DNA of 31,092 bases. Origin: Xanthomonas cassavae CFBP 4642. GTDB taxonomy: Bacteria > Pseudomonadota > Gammaproteobacteria > Xanthomonadales > Xanthomonadaceae. Shown here piece after piece: positions 26,703 to 31,092 of the stretch. Location of the stretch: positions 326,329 to 357,420 of the forward strand of contig NZ_CM002139.1 of NCBI RefSeq assembly GCF_000454545.1. Reading direction: 5' to 3'. A program made the position numbers and the translations under genes. A model generated the notes under the pieces. That model searched no databases. It had not been told where the DNA came from and saw nothing but the letters and a program-made list of their open reading frames with translations. The first letter of the stretch is position 1, and each line of letters opens with the position of its first letter.

Positions 26703-27524
26703 TCAGTTGGTCAATGCATACATCACGATGTTCACTGCGAACTTGGTGTTGTCTTCGGCCAGGAAGCGTTTGTTGCGCCAGTCGTAATCCCATTCGCAGC
26801 CGTAATCCTTGTTGCTGTACAGCACGCCGAGCCGGCCGTCGATGCTGATGCCCCTGAGATAATCGTGCACCAGGTCGTCGCCCCAGCCATTGAGTTCGAA
26901 ACTGGTGGCCGGCGGACCGTCGGGGAACGTGAAGAATGCGCTGTAGAGACGATGGTTCCTGGGCAATTTCTGCAGCGCGGTCCTGCCGAAGATGGAGGCC
27001 ATCTGCGCCTCGAACGAGGTGGCGAACAGGCCGTCGATATCGTGGTTGCAGTCGTCCACGAACACGAAACCGCCGTTGCGTACGTAGTGCTCGAAATTGC
27101 GCCGCTCGGCCGGGTTGAACTCCACCAGCTTGTGTCCGGACAGATAGCAGAACGGCGCCTGCACCATGCGCGGATCGGCCAGGTCCAGCACATGTTCCTC
27201 CGGATCCACGCGCAACTGTGTGTAGTCGATCAACGAAGTGATCAGGTTGGACGGCATGCGCGCATCCACATCCCAATCCCCGGAGTCATAGCGCAACCGG
27301 GTAAACCAGAAATCGTAGTTGCCGGCCGCACGCACACGCTGCGGTAGCGCCAACGTCGCGACGCTGCCGAGCAACAACCCAAGGAAATGGCGGCGGGAAG
27401 CCGGGAGCTTGGAGCCAAGAATGGAAGCCGGCGGCGCAGGCGCAGGGAAAGCATCGGGCTGCGTAATGCAGCCTTTGCGTTCCCATTCCCGATTCCCGAC
27501 TCCCGATTCCCCGCTCCTACTCAC
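26703..27524 (-). CDS. DUF4159 protein with a twin-arginine leader
   Basis: The 273-residue reading starts at GTG 27524, overlapping the tldE stop as GTGA (27521-27524). A twin-arginine signal SRRHFLGLLLGSVATLALP lies at 43-61, with a cleavage site near VRAAG. The mature part is DUF4159 (WFTRLRYDSGDWDVD, HKLVEFNPAERRNFEHYV, GGFVFVDDCNHDIDG, YLSGHKL), which resembles amidotransferase-like proteins of the MoxR/DUF4159 modules. Residues 1-42 are encoded by the repeat at 27481-27517 and adjoining low-complexity sequence, with no other start codon near the Tat motif. This N-terminal extension is odd. Possibly a later or rare start is used, or the repeat was captured. The mature domain is complete. 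Confidence 0.85.
   Translation of the reverse strand: MSRSGESGVGNREWERKGCITQPDAFPAPAPPASILGSKLPASRRHFLGLLLGSVATLALPQRVRAAGNYDFWFTRLRYDSGDWDVDARMPSNLITSLIDYTQLRVDPEEHVLDLADPRMVQAPFCYLSGHKLVEFNPAERRNFEHYVRNGGFVFVDDCNHDIDGLFATSFEAQMASIFGRTALQKLPRNHRLYSAFFTFPDGPPATSFELNGWGDDLVHDYLRGISIDGRLGVLYSNKDYGCEWDYDWRNKRFLAEDNTKFAVNIVMYALTN
27481..27517. repeat. Short tandem repeats of the CCCGATT type
   Basis: Near-tandem copies of TTCCCGA-like units occur here, as often seen between Xanthomonas genes. They overlap the first codons of the DUF4159 gene, where they encode the repetitive GESGVGNREWER region. A second low-complexity stretch, with GGAAGCCGGGAGCTTGGAGC-like units, lies at about 27390-27430. Confidence 0.65.
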
Positions 27525-28855
27525 ACCGCATCCGACAACGAGGTAAACGTGAAATCACGCAGCCGCATCGGCGGAATCATCATCACGTAGCTGGATTCAT
27601 CGCCGGCCACGCGCACCGGCTTGCCCAGCTCGTCGATGTTGTTGAGCATGATGATCGGCGATTCGTTGAAGCGGAAATTCTTTACCGGGTACTTGATCTG
27701 CCCGTTCTCGATGTAGAACGTGCCGTCGCGGGTCAGCCCGGTCAGCAGCACGGTCTGCGGGTCGACCATGCGGATGTACCAGGTGCGCGTGACCAGGATG
27801 CCCTTCTCGGTACCGCGCACCAGCTCGGCGATGTTCTTCTCGCCACCGGCCATCAGCAGGTTGCCCGGCTCGCCGACCGCCCGCTTGCCGTTCTTCTGCG
27901 CCCAATAGCGCGAATACTGCAGGTTGGCGACCTTGCCGTTCTCGACGATGGACATCTTCTCGCGCGGCAGGCCCTCCTCGTTCCACGGCAGCACCGCTGC
28001 ACGCGCATCCCACGGGTCGGCGCTGATGTTCACGCGCGGGTCGTAGACCTGCTCGCCCAGCTTGTTGCCGCCGCCCTTCTTGGACAGGAAGCTGCGGCCT
28101 TCGTCGGCCATGCGCGCATCGAAGTAGCGCATCATGAAAGAGATCAACCCGGCCGCTGCCGCCGGCTCCAGGATCACGGTGTACTTGCCCGGTTCCAGCG
28201 CCTTGGCTTCGGCCGAATCGCTGGCCTTGCGCATGGCGATGCGGATGTCCTGCTCGGCCTTGAAGTCGGCCGCGTCTTTCAGGTTACGGCCCACCCAGCC
28301 CGAGCCGCGGCCATCTTCGGTACGCACGGTGCAGGTGTAGTCGAAGCGTGCGCCGCGCTGATAGCCGAAGTTGCCCTTGCTGTTGGCGAACGCGGTGAAG
28401 TTCTGGCCATCTTCCAGGAAGCCGGCCGCGATCAGGCCCTTGCCCTTGCAGGGGGCGATCGAATCGGCGGCGACCTGCGCGCGGAACGCCGGGTCCACTG
28501 CGGCGGTGGAGTCGCTGAAGGTGGGGCTGGACTGATAGGTCTGCTTGTCGACCGCCGGCATGAACTCCGGGTTTTCCGGTGCCAGCCGCGCCAGGTCTTC
28601 GGCACGGCGCACCACGCGCTCCAGCGAGGCGTCGTCGAATGCGTTGATGGTGGCGATGCCCACGCGCTTGCCGAACGCCACCTGCACCTGCAGGTCGGTG
28701 TTGTCGACGATGCCGCTGGTGGACACGTTGTTGAGCGCGAACCGGATGTTGCCGTCGATCGAGCCGGTGAGGGTGGCGGTGCACTCGTCGGCCTTGGACA
28801 GCTTGACGACCTTGTCCAGGATGGCCTTGGCCTGCGCTTGGGTAAGGATGCTCAT
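27521..28855 (-). CDS. tldE: TldE/PmbA metallopeptidase-family protein
   Basis: The 444-residue protein matches the PmbA/TldE subunit of TldD-TldE peptidases: N-terminal SILTQAQAKAILDKVVKLSKA, central YQSSPTF and AAAGLISFMMRYFDARMADEGRSF, and C-terminal YSRYWAQKNGKRAVGEPGNLLMAGG and PVKNFRFNESPIIMLNNID. In E. coli the TldD-TldE pair is a zinc-dependent peptidase for unfolded peptides, CcdA and microcin B17 precursor, and TldE lacks the metal site. The start has AGGAG eight bases upstream. No export signal is visible, unlike its tldD partner, 14 bp upstream. The stop overlaps the DUF4159 start, so the three genes form one translation-linked unit. Confidence 0.93.
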   Translation of the reverse strand: MSILTQAQAKAILDKVVKLSKADECTATLTGSIDGNIRFALNNVSTSGIVDNTDLQVQVAFGKRVGIATINAFDDASLERVVRRAEDLARLAPENPEFMPAVDKQTYQSSPTFSDSTAAVDPAFRAQVAADSIAPCKGKGLIAAGFLEDGQNFTAFANSKGNFGYQRGARFDYTCTVRTEDGRGSGWVGRNLKDAADFKAEQDIRIAMRKASDSAEAKALEPGKYTVILEPAAAAGLISFMMRYFDARMADEGRSFLSKKGGGNKLGEQVYDPRVNISADPWDARAAVLPWNEEGLPREKMSIVENGKVANLQYSRYWAQKNGKRAVGEPGNLLMAGGEKNIAELVRGTEKGILVTRTWYIRMVDPQTVLLTGLTRDGTFYIENGQIKYPVKNFRFNESPIIMLNNIDELGKPVRVAGDESSYVMMIPPMRLRDFTFTSLSDAV

Positions 28856-28869
28856 GTGGGTTTCTCCTG

Positions 28870-30519
28870 TCAGCCGAGCGAGCGGGCGGTGCTGATGACG
28901 TTGATGCCATCGAAGCGGGCGGTGGACGAACCATGCGAGACCGCCGAGACCTGGTTCGGCTGGCCCTTGCCGTCGAAGAACGAACCGCCCAGGCGGTAGT
29001 CGCGCTGGTCGGCCACGGCGCTGCAGGCGTTCCAGAACTCCGGTGTGCGGATCTGGTAGGCCACGTCTTCGAGCATACGGGTGATCGCGCCGTTCTTGAT
29101 CTCGTAGAACAGCTGGCCACCGAACTGCGCGTTGTAGCGCTGCTGGTCGATGGAGAACGAACCGTCGCCGATGATGTAGATGCCGTTTTCCACGTTCTTG
29201 ATCAAGTCGCTCACGCTCAGCGGCGTCTTGCCGGCGGCCAGAGACACATTGGCCATGCGCTGGAACTGCACGCTGGACCACGAATCCGCATAGCAGCAAC
29301 CATCGGAGGCGGTCTTGCCCAGGATGTGCGCCTGATCGCGGATGGCCTGGTAGTCCACCAGCTTGCCGTCGCGGATCAGGTCCCACTGCTTGGTCTTGAC
29401 GCCTTCGTCGTCGTAACCCACCGCGCCCAGGCTGCCGGGCTGGGTCTTGTCGGCCAGGATATGCACCTTGTCGCTGCCGTACTGGAAACCGGCCTTGAGC
29501 TTGTCCAGCGTGGCGAAGCTGGTGCCGGCATAGTTGGCCTCGTAGCCGAGCACACGGTCCAGCTCCAACGGATGGCCGACCGATTCGTGGATAGTGAGCC
29601 AGGTGTGCGAGGGGTCCAGCACCAGGTCGTATTTGCCCGGCTTCACCGACGGCGCCTTGAGCTTTTCCTGCGCCTGCTTGGCCGCGGCGATGGCGTCTTC
29701 CTTCATGTCGTAGGACAGTCCGTAATTCACCACGCCATTGGGCGAGACGAACTTGCCCGAGGCGGCGCCATCCAGGTATTCGTAGCCCAGGCCCATCGGC
29801 GCGGACAGGCCATCGCGGGTGCGGAACTTGCCGCTGGCCTTGTCGATGGCGGTCACGCTCATCGGCGTCCAGATGCGGTGCACGTCCTGGTCGATGTAGG
29901 AGCCGTCGGTGCTGGCGAAATACTTCTGTTCATTGACCACGAACAGCATCGAGTTGACGAAGCTGGCGCCGGCCGCGGTGGCTGCGGCGTTGACGCCGAG
30001 CAACAGGTCCACCTTGTCCTTGATCGGCACCTCCATCGCGTTCTTCTTGATTGGCGTCTTCCAGCTGACCTCGCCCACGCCCGGCGTCGGCGCCAGTTGC
30101 ACCGGTGTGCCCTGCACCTTGGCATTGGCCTTGGCGATGGCCGCGGCCTGCGCGGCGGCCTTGGCCACGCCTTGCTCGGTCAACTCGTTGGTGGCGGCAA
30201 AGCCCCAGGCCCCGGCCACGATCACGCGAATGCCGACGCCGATGGATTCGGTGTTGACGACATTCTCCACCTTGTCTTCGCGGGTGATCACGAACTGGCG
30301 CAGATAGCGGCCGATGCGCACATCGCAATAGCTGGCCCCGGCCTGGCGCGCCGCAGTGAGCCCGGCGTCGGCCAGGCGCTTCTTGCGGCCCACATCGAAG
30401 GGCGTCAACAGCTGTTCGGCGGCAATCGCCTTGCCGAAGGCGGCCGGCACGACCAGCCCGCCCATGGTCAGCCCGGTGAGGGCCAGGAAATCACGTCGCT
30501 GCACGGGCAACTCCCCCAT
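28870..30519 (-). CDS. tldD: TldD-family zinc peptidase with a Tat leader
   Basis: The 549-residue protein has the metal motif HESVGH (H311, E312, H316) of TldD, the active subunit. It starts with MGELPVQRRDFLALTGLTMGG, a twin-arginine leader (RR at 8-9) followed by a hydrophobic core and a likely cleavage near GKAIAA. The Cys of the C-terminal CGK motif that supplies a third zinc ligand in E. coli TldD is not seen at the expected place; here the segment reads SFFDGKGQPNQ, so another residue may bind the metal. ATG 30519 was chosen because the frame upstream is low-complexity and the Tat leader begins directly after it. It is the first gene of the leftward cluster. Confidence 0.9.
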   Translation of the reverse strand: MGELPVQRRDFLALTGLTMGGLVVPAAFGKAIAAEQLLTPFDVGRKKRLADAGLTAARQAGASYCDVRIGRYLRQFVITREDKVENVVNTESIGVGIRVIVAGAWGFAATNELTEQGVAKAAAQAAAIAKANAKVQGTPVQLAPTPGVGEVSWKTPIKKNAMEVPIKDKVDLLLGVNAAATAAGASFVNSMLFVVNEQKYFASTDGSYIDQDVHRIWTPMSVTAIDKASGKFRTRDGLSAPMGLGYEYLDGAASGKFVSPNGVVNYGLSYDMKEDAIAAAKQAQEKLKAPSVKPGKYDLVLDPSHTWLTIHESVGHPLELDRVLGYEANYAGTSFATLDKLKAGFQYGSDKVHILADKTQPGSLGAVGYDDEGVKTKQWDLIRDGKLVDYQAIRDQAHILGKTASDGCCYADSWSSVQFQRMANVSLAAGKTPLSVSDLIKNVENGIYIIGDGSFSIDQQRYNAQFGGQLFYEIKNGAITRMLEDVAYQIRTPEFWNACSAVADQRDYRLGGSFFDGKGQPNQVSAVSHGSSTARFDGINVISTARSLG

Positions 30520-30908
30520 AGATCCGCGCGGCGCGCGGTGAGTGGTGACGCGCGGATGCTTCTCCACGCGGTATCGCCGATTCTTGCCGGGCGAAGAATG
30601 CTGAGTCAACTGACTTTCGGCAGGGGGGCGTGTGGATGAATCGCTTGGCATAACCGGCGCGCATCGATGCCTGGCGAGCGCGGCTGGCTGTGTTCGATGA
30701 CTGTGCTTGTACTTTGGAATGGTCCCGCGACGGTGGGCGGGCAAGGCCGGTCACGACGGTCGGTGTGCATGGTTGCAAGCAATGCATGAAGTGGATTGCT
30801 TGATAACGGTGCGTCGGACGAGTGTGCTGATGCAAGCCGAGCAATAAGCTTCTGGGAAGGCAACCGACCAACATTCCGGTGCGGTGTCCTTGCCGATTGC
30901 GGGACCGT

Positions 30909-30930
30909 GTGGCGGCATGGATGCCGCCAC
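30909..30930. repeat. 22-bp palindrome
   Basis: GTGGCGGCAT-GG-ATGCCGCCAC is a perfect inverted repeat with a 2-base centre. No T run follows in either direction. It may be a dispersed repeat, a regulator binding site or a decayed terminator. Confidence 0.5.
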
Positions 30931-30991
30931 TGAGCCTATACGGACGTACTTGCGGGGTGTCCCGCGAGCGGTGAGGGCACCGCGCCATCGA

Positions 30992-30995
30992 CTAA
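30992..30995. other. Probable IS5 target site CTAA
   Basis: CTAA directly precedes the element end GGAAACTCTGAACAA. It fits the YTAR target that the IS5 subgroup duplicates. The other copy lies outside the window. Confidence 0.6.
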
Positions 30996-31092
30996 GGAAA
31001 CTCTGAACAACTCCCCCCGATCCTGCGACAATCGCACAGAGGCACCAGGACGATGACGATGCAACTGACCTTCGGCGACGCGGAGTACAACA
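30996..31092 (+). mobile_element. Left end of an IS5-family insertion sequence
   Basis: The end starts with GGAA, like the IS5 inverted repeat, and is followed about 55 bp later by a transposase start. The element continues beyond the window, so its right end, full length and target duplication cannot be checked. Confidence 0.7.
31053..31092 (+). CDS. IS5-family transposase, N-terminal fragment
   Basis: The first 13 codons read MTMQLTFGDAEYN, resembling the N-terminus of IS5-type transposases of Xanthomonas. Two in-frame ATGs (31053 and 31059) are possible starts. AGGACG precedes them. The gene is cut by the window edge. Confidence 0.7.
   Translation, partial: MTMQLTFGDAEYN

Larger units (their letters stand above)
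30520..30995. other. Upstream region of tldD cluster, no supported gene
   Basis: About 475 bp between the IS5 end and the tldD start. It contains a 22-bp palindrome at 30909-30930 and a small hairpin, ATTCTT-N8-AAGAAT, near 30580-30600. The cluster promoter should be here, but I could not name it. The IS5 insertion at its far end may have removed or changed upstream control. Confidence 0.45.

Noticed and set aside
28933..30639. 568-codon open frame on the plus strand
   Set aside because: Antisense to tldD. No recognisable domain.

Overview
The window is GC-rich bacterial DNA with gene families and repeats typical of Xanthomonadaceae, most likely a plant-associated Xanthomonas. The clues are a ProP-type MHS transporter, a protealysin/emfourin pair, Tat-leader TldD and DUF4159 proteins, an intergenic REP palindrome beginning GTAGGAGCGCGCT, runs of CCCGATT-type repeats, and IS30 and IS5 insertions. 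Several genes are broken by an insertion sequence, an amber codon or a frameshift, which suggests an IS-rich, decaying lineage such as X. oryzae. The species is inferred, not demonstrated.

Layout. Positions 1-2500 are accessory: a possible tail of a + strand gene, a lipoprotein gene whose start has been lost beside a complete IS30-family element (665-1731), and a probably frameshifted gene of unknown function. Positions 2505-8088 hold a VOC protein, CsbD, a hybrid sensor kinase, a convergent membrane-anchored HDOD protein, and an SRPBCC gene with an in-frame TAG. Positions 8089-9003 appear gene-free but carry two diverged copies of a hairpin-T4 unit. Positions 9004-19127 are a mosaic of short transcription units: protealysin-like M4 protease with its emfourin inhibitor, an atypical SDR, a Nudix hydrolase, an AI-2E family permease, a host-attachment-family protein, a thioredoxin, ProP, an SRPBCC protein, EcsC, a DUF4431-like exported protein and a DUF938 methyltransferase.

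The right third (19398-30519) is one long leftward gene array. In transcription order it is tldD (Tat leader), tldE (no leader), a DUF4159 protein (Tat leader, GTGA overlap with tldE), a REP-type palindrome, moxR AAA+ ATPase, DUF58, a BatA-like membrane protein, DUF4175 (His/Asp-rich, with a one-base frameshift), and a GATase-like membrane protein. The moxR-DUF58-BatA-DUF4175 part resembles MoxR/VWA-type chaperone modules of the envelope. Joining it to a TldD/TldE metallopeptidase with an export signal suggests a periplasmic peptide- or protein-processing system. The last two overlaps in the moxR part are ATGA, so the DUF4175 frameshift is expected to be polar on the last gene. An IS5-type element begins at 30996 upstream of tldD and runs off the window.

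No tRNA, rRNA or CRISPR array was seen. Promoters were not called because no convincing -35/-10 pairs were recognised by eye.
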